DNA from: a virus
Reading direction: 5' to 3' (one strand)
DNA: 21,199 bases
Virus record (IMG/VR): IMGVR_UViG_3300031339_001105
Location: 1-21,199 of that record
Position numbers and translations under genes: made by a program. The notes below the pieces were generated by a model that did no database searches, was not told the DNA's origin, and was given only the letters and a program-made list of their open reading frames with translations. This document shows positions 7,531-15,310 of this stretch, piece by piece. Every line of letters starts with the position of its first letter. The first letter of the stretch is position 1.

Positions 7531-9516
7531 ATGGCATCCAAACTTGCCACCGCCTACGTCGAAGTCACAGCCGACGCGACCAAGCTCGAAAACGAAATGA
7601 GCGACGTTCGCAGCAGCGTGATGAAGGAAACCCGAGCCCTGGCCAGTGCGATCGGTAGCTTGGGGATCGGGGCCGCCGCCGCGGCTTTGGTCAAGAACAC
7701 CGTCGGGATGGCCAGCGCCGCAGAGCAGACCGCGGCCGCCTACGAAATCATCCTGAAGGACCAAGAGCAAGCCAAGAAATTGCTCGGCGACATTGAAACG
7801 CTCTCCGTAAAAACGCCGTTCGAACCCGGAGAGCTTAAGCAGGGCGGCCGAGCCCTCCTCGCCTTCGGCGCCACCGCCGACGAGATCGTCCCCAGCCTTC
7901 GACTCCTTGGCGATTTGGCAGCCGGCAGCGGCTCCCAAATCCAGGAGATCATTCGCGTGTTCAACAAGACGCGATCGGTCGGGAAGCTAACCGGCGAGAC
8001 CTTCGAGCAGTTCGCCGAACGCAGCATCAACCTGCAAGACGAAATCACCGACATGCTCGGGATCTCCGGCGAACAGTTCGTGGAAATGCGTGGTAAAGGG
8101 GAGATCAGCTTCGGGCTCGTCCAAAAGGCCATGCAGCGCATGACTTCCCAGGGCGGTATGTTTTTCGGTGCCATGGAAGCGCAAGCCGCGACGTTCGGAG
8201 GCATGATGAGCACCATTACCGGCAACATAAAGCTGCTCGCGGTCCAGATGGGTCAATCCCTACTACCCGCCTTCAAGGCCGCGGCACGGGTCGTGATTTC
8301 GTTCTTGGACGGGCTCCTTGCTTTGAACGACGCCACCGGCGGATTCGTTGCCATGTCCGCCGCCGCCACCACGGCGATCACGGGTTTGACCGCCGCCCTC
8401 TGGGGCGCGTACGTGGCCATGAAAGCTCTGGGTTTGAGCTTTCGGTCTTTGGTTTTGAGCCTAGGCCCGATAGGGCTCGCCATCATCGCCGTCGGGGCTT
8501 TGGCGGGCGGAATCATCACGCTGATTAAGGCCATAGCCAGCAGCAAAGCGGTCGTCGCGGCTTGGGAAGAAAACGCCGCCAAGTTGGGCATGGCTTGGGA
8601 CGCGTTTAAAACAGGCATGGCGAACACCTGGGAAGCGATTAAGGGCATCATAATGAACGCCCTCCAGGCGATAGCCAACGTCTTTGGAGTCAACCTGGAA
8701 ATGCTAAAGAGCGACACCGCCAATTTCGTGGCCGGGCTGATAGGAGCCTTCGCCGATTGGGTTTTGAACGTTTCCGAATGGCTCCAGGTTTTGACCCAGA
8801 ATTGGGGGCTGACCTGGGAGCTACTAAAAGCCACCGCGGTCGTCGCCCTCGTCGGACTAAAAGACCTAGTTTTGCAGTTCCCGAAATGGTGGGCCTATAG
8901 CATGGGTTTGATACTAGGGCTCGTAGTCGACGCCATGACGTCCATTTTGAAGTTCGTCGCCACCGTAGTCGTCAAGATAGGCAGCCTGATGTTGCAAATG
9001 CTCAAGGCCGTTTGGGCGGGAATAAAAAACCTTTTTTTTGGCGGGTCATTTTCCGAGGCCTTTACCGGGGCCGCCAAGCAGGTTTTGGATAGCGGCATGC
9101 AGATGGGGGAAGCGTTCAAGGCCGGTTGGGACCGTTCCAATCCCTGGGACCTCTGGGAAAGCAGCGAGGGCTTAAAGAAAGCCAAAGCGGCCCAGCAGCA
9201 AATCATCGACCAGCTCGCGAAAGACAAGCGAGCGATCGAAGCCATGCGGCAACAGGGCACTGACGAGGCCGAAGCCGCCAAGCAGGAAGACGAGGAAAAA
9301 AAACCGCCGCCCCAGGAAGTGATCCACAAGCTCGACGCCGGTTTTTTCGCGTTCGGCGACATCCAGCGCAAGATGCAAGAGAACCAGTTTAAGAGCAAGA
9401 AGGACAGCGAGAAGCTCGTCAAGCAGGGCGAAATTGCCGAAACCCAACGGCGTCAGCAAAACAAGATTTTGACCGATATCCGCGACAAGCCAACGGCGGA
9501 AATCGCCAACGGCTAA
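7531..9516 (+). CDS. Tape measure protein
   Basis: A 661-residue protein from ATG 7531, with GGAG (7518-7521) upstream. The N-terminus (SKLATAYVEVTADATKLENEMSDV) is the usual tape measure opening. Residues 60-230 contain the tape-measure core with AAEQTAAAYEIILKDQEQA, LSVKTPFEPGEL..GGRALLAFG, SGSQIQEIIRVFNKTRSVGKLTGETFEQFAERSINL and GMMSTITGNIKLLAVQMGQSLLPAF. Hydrophobic segments follow at about 270-345, then helical Trp-rich stretches, and a charged Lys/Glu-rich helix to the end. By the rule of about 0.15 nm per residue this would set a tail near 100 nm. It follows the chaperones as expected. No lysozyme or peptidase motif is obvious. Confidence 0.92.
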   Translation: MASKLATAYVEVTADATKLENEMSDVRSSVMKETRALASAIGSLGIGAAAAALVKNTVGMASAAEQTAAAYEIILKDQEQAKKLLGDIETLSVKTPFEPGELKQGGRALLAFGATADEIVPSLRLLGDLAAGSGSQIQEIIRVFNKTRSVGKLTGETFEQFAERSINLQDEITDMLGISGEQFVEMRGKGEISFGLVQKAMQRMTSQGGMFFGAMEAQAATFGGMMSTITGNIKLLAVQMGQSLLPAFKAAARVVISFLDGLLALNDATGGFVAMSAAATTAITGLTAALWGAYVAMKALGLSFRSLVLSLGPIGLAIIAVGALAGGIITLIKAIASSKAVVAAWEENAAKLGMAWDAFKTGMANTWEAIKGIIMNALQAIANVFGVNLEMLKSDTANFVAGLIGAFADWVLNVSEWLQVLTQNWGLTWELLKATAVVALVGLKDLVLQFPKWWAYSMGLILGLVVDAMTSILKFVATVVVKIGSLMLQMLKAVWAGIKNLFFGGSFSEAFTGAAKQVLDSGMQMGEAFKAGWDRSNPWDLWESSEGLKKAKAAQQQIIDQLAKDKRAIEAMRQQGTDEAEAAKQEDEEKKPPPQEVIHKLDAGFFAFGDIQRKMQENQFKSKKDSEKLVKQGEIAETQRRQQNKILTDIRDKPTAEIANG

Positions 9517-9531
9517 ACTTTCGCAATCAGG

Positions 9532-10488
9532 ATGACCATGAGCGGAACCCTCGACTATTCAAGCTGGCGTTTGCAAACCGACGGTGGAATCAAGTACAAG
9601 TTGACGGACGGCTACCCGACGCTGAACGTCAGCGAGGACAACGCCCGCGGGAAAGAGCAGTACGTGCTCCGTAGCCAGGACGTCGAAGCCTTCATTAAAG
9701 AGTCCATCCCAGCGCCGGTCGTCGTTTTGGGAAGCGTCATCCGACCACGCAGGCGGCACATGCCAGGGGCGTCGATTTTGATTACCAGATCGATCGACGT
9801 TGCCCCACATAATTCAGGCATGCCAGCCGACCCGCAGAATGCGGACCCTAACGCACCGAGCGGATCCTACGCTGAGTTTTGCACAGCGACGATCAGCTAT
9901 GAAACGAAAGAGCTCGAGAGCGGGGAAGAAAACGACGACGAGGACCCGAACGATCCCGAAACCTTCTTGACCCATTCGGTCACCGCCGGCGGCGAGCATA
10001 TGAGCTGGCCGGCCAACCGCACCGCCACCCGGGACAGCGACCTCGAAAATGACTACACCGAAGTCCAAGACAACCAGGACGTGCAAGGGCCGATCGTAAA
10101 AACGATCCCCACGATAGAGCACGGGCTAGATTGGAAGGCGGTGCTCAGCCCGAATTGGAGCAAGATCATCCAGCTTTTGGGCCACGTCAACGACGTGACG
10201 TTACCGCTCTTTTTCAACGCGAAGAAAGAGACCGTGATGTTCATGGGCGTCAGCGGGCAGCGAGAATACCTATGGAACGGCTTCTCGATCGGCGTCCAGC
10301 CTTGGAGCTTGAACTTCAAGTTCAGCCACCGAGAAATCCGCGAGGGCGGCTTAAGCTACGGTTGGAACCACATCTACAGCCCAAAAAACGGCACGTGGCG
10401 CGAACTACGCCGGGCCAACGGTCGGCCGATTTACGAGGCGAGCAACCTCCTCGAGCTATTCACGATTGAGGAAGAGCAACAGCCATGA
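9532..10488 (+). CDS. Tail tip-associated hypothetical protein
   Basis: A 318-residue protein; ATG 9532 and ATG 9538 are both possible, and an AGGA at 9529-9532 would fit the second start. The sequence is beta-rich with an acidic insertion (ESGEENDDEDPNDPETF, about residues 130-146). A well-structured C-terminal half contains LPLFFNAKKETVMFMG, YLWNGFSIGVQPWSLNFKFSH and SYGWNHIYSPKNGTWRELRR. I do not recognise a named family. Position directly after the tape measure gene is where distal tail or tail-tip hub proteins occur, and its stop overlaps the next start (ATGA). Confidence 0.75.
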   Translation: MTMSGTLDYSSWRLQTDGGIKYKLTDGYPTLNVSEDNARGKEQYVLRSQDVEAFIKESIPAPVVVLGSVIRPRRRHMPGASILITRSIDVAPHNSGMPADPQNADPNAPSGSYAEFCTATISYETKELESGEENDDEDPNDPETFLTHSVTAGGEHMSWPANRTATRDSDLENDYTEVQDNQDVQGPIVKTIPTIEHGLDWKAVLSPNWSKIIQLLGHVNDVTLPLFFNAKKETVMFMGVSGQREYLWNGFSIGVQPWSLNFKFSHREIREGGLSYGWNHIYSPKNGTWRELRRANGRPIYEASNLLELFTIEEEQQP

Positions 10489-12401
10489 CCATCGCTCGTC
10501 ATCAGGATTCCTACGCGGCCAACAAGGGCTACCTCGTCGGCGGTCGCCAGCTCAACGAGTCGGCCCAAGTCCAGGCCGCCCAGGGTTGGCGGGCCAGCGG
10601 CAAACATTGCATCCAAACGACCGACGTCGTGCCGCCGCCCCACACCCAGGGCTTGGCGTTGATCACCGGCGACGCCCAGTCCGTCGAATCCTACACCGCC
10701 AAATTTCGGTTTTTCAACCACACCTACAACATGTGGGTGGAATACGACGACGAGCTCCCGCTCTACACGGGCGGATACTTCGAGGGAATCTACCAGGGGT
10801 TCGGCCAGGGCTACATCAGCCGGGCCAGTTGGAGCCCGGTCCAAGGCCCTCGCTACGGCGCGATCCCGCTGCTTTTGTCGGGGGAAGTCGTCCCCGCCAG
10901 CTACGATCCTGTCTTGGGCGCCCTGGTACCGTTGATCAGCCCGCCAGCCGACACGCCCGCGGTCGAATTCTATACCACCGCCTCCGTCGAAATCACGCCG
11001 GCCGATAATACGACCGAAAACTACACGTTCGCAGTGATCGAAAGCCAGTCCCCCGGTTCCGCCCAGTGGCGACCCAGGCAAGCGATCTACTGGCAGACGC
11101 CGGAAAACGTCGGCGAGTTTTTCGCCGATTCGCGGTCCACGTTCGTCACGATCCCCTGCCTCAGCGAGCCCACCCAAGGGACCCTGATCCGGGTACGAAT
11201 CGGCCGGGCCACCGACTACCCGATGGCGGTCGACGAGGCCCGCATCCGGTTTACCGGCGCCGGACGAATCAGCGCCAACAACCGGGCCGTTGACCGGACG
11301 GCCTACCAGCACAACACCGGCGGCGAGACCCTCTCGGGCGGCTGGCAAATCGACAGCGATATTTCGGGACGCTACAAAGACCAACCGGTCGTGAGCCAAG
11401 AGGCGGGCGTGTTCGAAGTGAGTTACGTCGACCCCAACGACGCGTGGCTGATTGGGATTGAGCTGACGATTTCAGTCAGCAACCAGGAGCTCTCCAGCAC
11501 GGTCTCCTCCGGCCAGGAAAGCCCAGCTACTCCGTACACGTTGACCGAGGGCATCAGCCAGACCAGCGGCGGCCAACAATCCGCCAGCAGCGCCAGCTCC
11601 GAGCAGTCCCTAGGCTATTGCAGCGTGACCCTCGTGTCCGACGTGATTTGCGACGCCGACGGCCGGGTGATTGAAGTTTGCTACCGGACGATCGCGATCC
11701 CCAAGATTTTCGACAACTGCGTGCCCAGCCAAATCAGCCCCGAATATTGCGTTTCGTGCGATGTTCTCTCGAGCAGCAGTTCGTCCGATTTGACCTACAG
11801 CGTTTCGTCGAGCAGCAGCAGCACGGTCCTCTTGCTATCCAGCTCCAGCAGCAGCAGCACCTTGCTGCAGCTAACCAGCTCCAGCAGCAGCAGCACCTTG
11901 CTGCAGCTAACCAGCTCCAGCAGCAGCAGCACCCTGCTGCAGCTAACCAGCTCCAGCAGTTCGAGCAGCCAGTCGTCGTCATTCGGGATTAGCAGCAGCA
12001 GCAGCAGCAGCTCGACAACCAGCGACCTCAGCGACCGCAGCCAGACCCTGAGCATTTCCGAGAGTTCAGCCAGCTCGCCGTCGAGCCCGTCGAGCGTAAC
12101 CAGCCTCTCGTCCTTGACCACCGACCTCAGCAGCCAATCCACGCCGGGCACCAGCAGCCAGAGCAGCCTGAGCAGCCTCGGCAGTTTCAGCTTTGACGAT
12201 TGCCAAGGCGAATGCGGCTGGGTCTGGGACGCCGACGAACTGATCTGGTTCCTGGGCTGGGGCGGTTGCGAAGGGGTCGGCGAACTAGGATCCAGCGAAG
12301 CGCCCGACGCCCGGTGTTATTGTCCCTATCCCGATTATGACGGCATCAACCCCGTGTCGATTGCCTATACGGATTGCGACTTTTACGTGAGCGGACCCTA
12401 A
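10485..12401 (+). CDS. Large tail-tip protein with polyserine linker and Cys-rich C-terminal domain
   Basis: A 638-residue protein from ATG 10485, overlapping the previous stop. Residues 1-330 are a beta-rich globular part (YTAKFRFFNHTYNMWVEYDD, YFEGIYQGFGQGYISRASW, TRVRI-like strands). Residues 370-428 hold a Cys-bearing module (LGYCSVTLVSDVICDADG...VCYRTIAIPKIFDNC...YCVSCDV). A Ser-rich linker spans 11769-12185. The last 70 residues form a Cys-rich domain with CQGECGWVWDADELIWFLGW, then Cys at C.EGVGE...RCYCPYPDYDG and a terminal TDC. The W.WD...W....C...C.C.P....G pattern recurs, as I recall, after Ser-rich stretches in planctomycete-associated phage proteins. A receptor-facing tip role is inferred from position and architecture. 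Confidence 0.75.
   Translation: MTIARHQDSYAANKGYLVGGRQLNESAQVQAAQGWRASGKHCIQTTDVVPPPHTQGLALITGDAQSVESYTAKFRFFNHTYNMWVEYDDELPLYTGGYFEGIYQGFGQGYISRASWSPVQGPRYGAIPLLLSGEVVPASYDPVLGALVPLISPPADTPAVEFYTTASVEITPADNTTENYTFAVIESQSPGSAQWRPRQAIYWQTPENVGEFFADSRSTFVTIPCLSEPTQGTLIRVRIGRATDYPMAVDEARIRFTGAGRISANNRAVDRTAYQHNTGGETLSGGWQIDSDISGRYKDQPVVSQEAGVFEVSYVDPNDAWLIGIELTISVSNQELSSTVSSGQESPATPYTLTEGISQTSGGQQSASSASSEQSLGYCSVTLVSDVICDADGRVIEVCYRTIAIPKIFDNCVPSQISPEYCVSCDVLSSSSSSDLTYSVSSSSSSTVLLLSSSSSSSTLLQLTSSSSSSTLLQLTSSSSSSTLLQLTSSSSSSSQSSSFGISSSSSSSSTTSDLSDRSQTLSISESSASSPSSPSSVTSLSSLTTDLSSQSTPGTSSQSSLSSLGSFSFDDCQGECGWVWDADELIWFLGWGGCEGVGELGSSEAPDARCYCPYPDYDGINPVSIAYTDCDFYVSGP
11769..12185 (+). repeat. Polyserine linker with LLQLT inserts
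   Basis: This is a Ser-rich coding stretch between the Cys-bearing module and the Cys-rich C-terminal domain. It includes three near-perfect 12-codon units that add LLQLT motifs to the serine runs, then Asp/Thr/Pro-interrupted serine. Confidence 0.88.
11839..11946 (+). repeat. 36-bp tandem repeat, three copies
   Basis: Three contiguous 36-base units (11839-11874, 11875-11910, 11911-11946). The first two are identical; the third has one T-to-C change in the CACCTTGCTG segment. A fourth partial unit follows. Each unit encodes 12 residues of Ser plus LLQLT, so copy-number change would keep frame. Confidence 0.93.
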
Positions 12402-12403
12402 CG

Positions 12404-12904
12404 ATGGCCAAACGCCCCAAGCCGCCGGGAGCGGTGCGACAAGCCAAGAACGTCACCAAGGCCATGATGCGGTGGCAGCGAGCCGGCCGGCCGACACGCA
12501 GCGACGCCGAGGTCGAGCGGATTTATACCGAAATTTGCCAGCCCTGCTATTGGTTCGAACCCGCCAAACGCGGCAACCGAGGCCGGTGCCTCATTTGCGG
12601 ATGCCGCGTCAATTTGCGGGATTTCAATAAGCTACGATGGGCCACCGAGAGCTGTCCTGACGACCCGCCACGCTGGGTCGCCACCGTCGACGACGACGGA
12701 CAGCCGATCGATCCAGAGCCCCCGCCACGACCACGGCTCACCCGCCGTGAACGCCGGGCCCGCCGACGCAAACGCCGCCGGTTCGAGGCACGATCCCAAC
12801 GGGCCGCCGAGATTCGTCGCCGGCGACAGCTATCCAACGGGGTGTGGCACACCGCCCGTGCGTCCACCGAGAAACCACCGACGACCACGGCGAGCGGAGA
12901 ATAA
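12404..12904 (+). CDS. Small basic zinc-binding phage protein
   Basis: A 166-residue protein; ATG 12404 follows the previous stop by two bases. The N-terminus is basic (MAKRPKPPGAVRQAKNVTKA). Residues 45-90 hold a Cys cluster: C-x2-C (ICQPCYWFEP), then RCLICGC and a later CP before PRW, with NKLRWATESCP between. This spacing is typical of small Cys4-type modules seen in phage genes downstream of tail tips. The C-terminal half is very Arg-rich (RRERRARRRKRRRFEARSQR) and probably binds nucleic acid or acidic protein. A related Cys-rich basic protein may begin at 20903. Molecular role is unknown. Confidence 0.75.
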   Translation: MAKRPKPPGAVRQAKNVTKAMMRWQRAGRPTRSDAEVERIYTEICQPCYWFEPAKRGNRGRCLICGCRVNLRDFNKLRWATESCPDDPPRWVATVDDDGQPIDPEPPPRPRLTRRERRARRRKRRRFEARSQRAAEIRRRRQLSNGVWHTARASTEKPPTTTASGE

Positions 12905-12950
12905 CCGCGACCGCTGCCGTTCTAAGCCAGAAAGCCGGGGGACCTAGATC

Positions 12951-13934
12951 ATGTCGGACCGCACCGCGATCAGCGAAATCACGCTGCTTTTTTCCAGCCG
13001 GATCCGCAACACGTTTGACAACGGCGATTCCGCGGCTTCCAGCATGCGCGGCCGCTTGCTCAGTGAGCGATTGGACGCCGAGGACGGGACCCAGCGCGCC
13101 AACCGAGCCTACCGCACCGACCTCACGATTTCGAGCGGCACGACCGAGGATTTTGATTTGTACGACCTGGGAGCTCGCGACTTGGGCGCAGGCGTGGGCC
13201 AGGACGCGGTCGGCCAACCATTGGCGATTGACGACGTCACATTTCTCGCCATTTGGCAGACCGGCGGCGCCGGCCGCACCGAGCTGATGCCGAGCCAGCC
13301 CAGCGAGTACTTGACCTGGGCCCCATCGCTCACGGTCGCCAACGGCGGGGCCCTAAAGAACGGCGGTGTGTTTATGATGGCCCAGCCGGGAATCACCGCC
13401 TTTGACGTAGTCGACGGCCTAAGCCACACGATACGGCTGGGGGCGGTCGGCGGCGACGTCCAGGTCGCCATGATCGTGCTAGGCGGCCACGACGACCTGT
13501 CCAGCTCGAGCAGTTCCAGCAGCAGCAGCAGTTCCAGTTCCAGCAGCAGCAGTTCCAGCAGCAGCAGCTCCAGCAGTTCGACCAGCACGAGCCTGAGCAG
13601 TAGCAGCTCCAGCAGTTCGACCAGCACGAGCCTGAGCAGTAGCAGCTCCAGCAGTTCGACCAGCACGAGCCTGAGCTCCAGTTCCAGCAGCAGCAGTTCC
13701 AGTTCCAGCAGCAGCAGTTCCAGCAGCAGCAGCTCCAGCAGTTCGACCAGCACGAGCCTGAGCAGCCAATCTTCGGGCAGCTCCAGCTCTTCGACGAGCT
13801 CACAAAGTTCGTTCAGTAGTTTGAGCAGCGCGACAAGTTCGCTCAGTACTCTCAGCAGCTCGAGCACGATTAGCAGCCTAACCACCACCCAAAGCAGCCA
13901 GTCCAGCCCGAGCAGCACCACCACGACCCCATAA
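12951..13934 (+). CDS. Appendage/fibre-like phage protein with long polyserine tail (paralogue B)
   Basis: A 327-residue protein from ATG 12951 behind CGGGGGACC (12936-12944). Residues 1-182 repeat the domain of the 5294-5995 protein, sharing DLTISSGTTEDFDLYDLG, GAGVGQDAVGQPL, GGAGRTELMPSQPSEYLTW, NGGALKNGGVFMM and the closing VLGGHDDL. The tail is about 145 residues of Ser with Thr, Gln and Leu, three times longer than in paralogue A. Because the two copies are clearly diverged, the duplication is old or each was acquired separately. Placement after the tail-tip genes suggests a peripheral fibre or decoration protein, and the next gene is a possible glycosyltransferase. Confidence 0.8.
   Translation: MSDRTAISEITLLFSSRIRNTFDNGDSAASSMRGRLLSERLDAEDGTQRANRAYRTDLTISSGTTEDFDLYDLGARDLGAGVGQDAVGQPLAIDDVTFLAIWQTGGAGRTELMPSQPSEYLTWAPSLTVANGGALKNGGVFMMAQPGITAFDVVDGLSHTIRLGAVGGDVQVAMIVLGGHDDLSSSSSSSSSSSSSSSSSSSSSSSSSSSTSTSLSSSSSSSSTSTSLSSSSSSSSTSTSLSSSSSSSSSSSSSSSSSSSSSSSSTSTSLSSQSSGSSSSSTSSQSSFSSLSSATSSLSTLSSSSTISSLTTTQSSQSSPSSTTTTP
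13500..13931 (+). repeat. Polyserine tail of paralogue B
   Basis: A Ser/Thr low-complexity coding region made of AGC, AGT, TCC and TCG codons. The first two thirds contain tandem DNA repeats; the last third (TSSQSSFSSLSSATSS-like) is irregular and ends in Thr-rich residues. Confidence 0.9.
13563..13676 (+). repeat. 39-bp tandem repeat, about three copies
   Basis: Units at 13563-13601, 13602-13640 and 13641-13676 are identical where they align; each encodes 13 residues ending in STSTSLSS. A further copy of the same core appears near 13730-13764 after a run of short Ser codon repeats. The unit keeps the reading frame. Confidence 0.92.
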
Positions 13935-13958
13935 TTTCCCCCAACAAAGGATTGACCC

Positions 13959-15215
13959 GTGAGCCTTGAGACCCGCCAATTTAACCGCCTACGACGCCGA
14001 GCCGCCCGCATCGATTCGCAGATGCGGGACGCCGTCCAGGACGACCTGAAGCGCCAGATGTCGGACGAGCTCAAGAAGCTCGAAGCCAAGATCAGCGCCC
14101 GCGCCCAGGAGCTGCAGCTCCCGCCGGAAGCGGCCGATCACCTCAACCCGCAAGGTGAGATTGCGGCTGCCAGGGCCGGCGGCGCCCCGGTTAGCGAAGA
14201 GCCCCGGATCAAGCAGGGCGTCGCCAAGACCGGCCAGCGAGCCGGACGCGAGCAGCGAGCACGCGACCGACAAGCCCGTCGCAACAAGAAGAAGAGTCGG
14301 TGGAGCCCACCGCTGCATGAATTCCCGGCCAACGAGGATCCGCTCCTATGGACCGACCGCTACAAGAACCCGATCGGCCACGCGCTACGCGACCTCTGGC
14401 GGCCAAACGCCGGGTTCCTATTGGGCGGCGGCCCCAGCCTCCGGGAGCTCGACCTTTCATTTCTGCGGCAGCGCGGCATCGTCAGCCTGGGGATCAACAA
14501 CGTAGCTGGCTACGCCCCGGTCCGGGCCATGACTTTCAGTGACCCGCCCGAGAAGTTTTGCCACGCCGTGTTTTTCGACCCGGCGATCATGAAGCTGTGC
14601 CCCGTCCCTAAGCTCGGCAAGCGGGTCCGCGCGAAGAAGCCAGACGGCACGTTCGGATTCACCAGCCTACGGGTGATGGATTGCCCGAACGTCTGGGGCT
14701 ACCAGCGAAATTCGATCTGGGACGCCAAGACGTTTCTCAGCAGCGAAATCGCGACCTGGGGCCGGAGCAAAGGCAGCACGATCGACCCGGCCAAGGGCCA
14801 GGAAAAAATCCTTTTTACGTTTTTTTTGGGGCTACGGCTGATGCACTACCTAGGCTGCCGGCAGGTGTTCTTGCTAGGCGCCGATTTCACCATGAGCCAG
14901 AGCGACGGGACCGGGCCCGGCTACGCCTTCGCCCAGGGCCGGACCAAGGGCGCCGCCGGCGGCAATAATAACCACTACCGCAAAGCCCAGCAGATGTGCC
15001 TCGAGCTACTCCCGACGTTCGCCCAGCACGGGTTCGAGGTCTTTAATTGCAACCCGGACAGCCATTTAACGGCGTTCCCATACTACCCGCTCGACCAAGC
15101 GATCGAGCTGGCCCGCGGCTTGGTGCCCCCCGAGCCATTCCCGCCGGAGCTACTCAGCAACTGGTATGAAAAGGAAAACGACCCGGACGAAAAAAAACGC
15201 GGCACCGACGCGTGA
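13959..15215 (+). CDS. DUF115/Maf- or GT42-like protein, possible glycosyltransferase
   Basis: A 418-residue protein with a GTG start at 13959 and AAAGGA at 13945-13950 upstream. The first 115 residues are a charged helical region ending in a very basic stretch (RDRQARRNKKKSRW). The domain after it contains FLLGGGPSLRELDLSFLRQR (glycine motif GGGPSL at 156-161), then GIVSLGINNV, a middle with AVFFDPAIM, and LGCRQVFLLGADFTMSQSD followed by a His/Tyr-containing segment. G.GPSL plus LLG.DF is shared by DUF115 (Maf and MptE-like) proteins and GT42 sialyltransferases; Maf proteins link sugars to flagellin Ser/Thr. It follows the serine-rich paralogue B directly. Which of the two families it belongs to cannot be settled by eye. 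Confidence 0.7.
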   Translation: MSLETRQFNRLRRRAARIDSQMRDAVQDDLKRQMSDELKKLEAKISARAQELQLPPEAADHLNPQGEIAAARAGGAPVSEEPRIKQGVAKTGQRAGREQRARDRQARRNKKKSRWSPPLHEFPANEDPLLWTDRYKNPIGHALRDLWRPNAGFLLGGGPSLRELDLSFLRQRGIVSLGINNVAGYAPVRAMTFSDPPEKFCHAVFFDPAIMKLCPVPKLGKRVRAKKPDGTFGFTSLRVMDCPNVWGYQRNSIWDAKTFLSSEIATWGRSKGSTIDPAKGQEKILFTFFLGLRLMHYLGCRQVFLLGADFTMSQSDGTGPGYAFAQGRTKGAAGGNNNHYRKAQQMCLELLPTFAQHGFEVFNCNPDSHLTAFPYYPLDQAIELARGLVPPEPFPPELLSNWYEKENDPDEKKRGTDA

Positions 15216-15218
15216 CCG

Positions 15219-15246
15219 TTGCTTTCTGTTCGTGACAGCGCATAAT
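15219..15246 (+). promoter_or_regulatory. Candidate promoter ahead of the GYF_2-TM2 gene
   Basis: TTGCTT (15219-15224) and CATAAT (15241-15246) are 16 bases apart, a 3/6 and 5/6 match to sigma70-type boxes. If used, transcription would start near 15253, which excludes the in-frame ATG at 15245 and favours ATG 15311. Only the pattern supports it. Confidence 0.35.
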
Positions 15247-15310
15247 GGACCCGGACGCGGGCCCTTTGGTTCGCAGGCTACACGAGGCACAAACGACGGA
15301 GAAACGCACA

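Noticed and set aside
9019-9042. A6-CC-T8 run in the tape measure gene as a terminator or slippery site
   Set aside because: The two-base loop cannot form a hairpin, and the reading frame continues normally; it encodes a Lys/Asn/Leu/Phe segment.
10431-11399. A 322-residue minus-strand ORF
   Set aside because: It lies opposite a convincing tail-tip gene and has no recognisable motif, with Gly/Asp/Arg-rich shadow composition. It is a useful contrast to the antisense nuclease ORF.
13109-14089. A 326-residue minus-strand ORF
   Set aside because: It is a shadow of the paralogue B gene and its serine tail; the composition is Leu/Val/Glu low-complexity over the tail.
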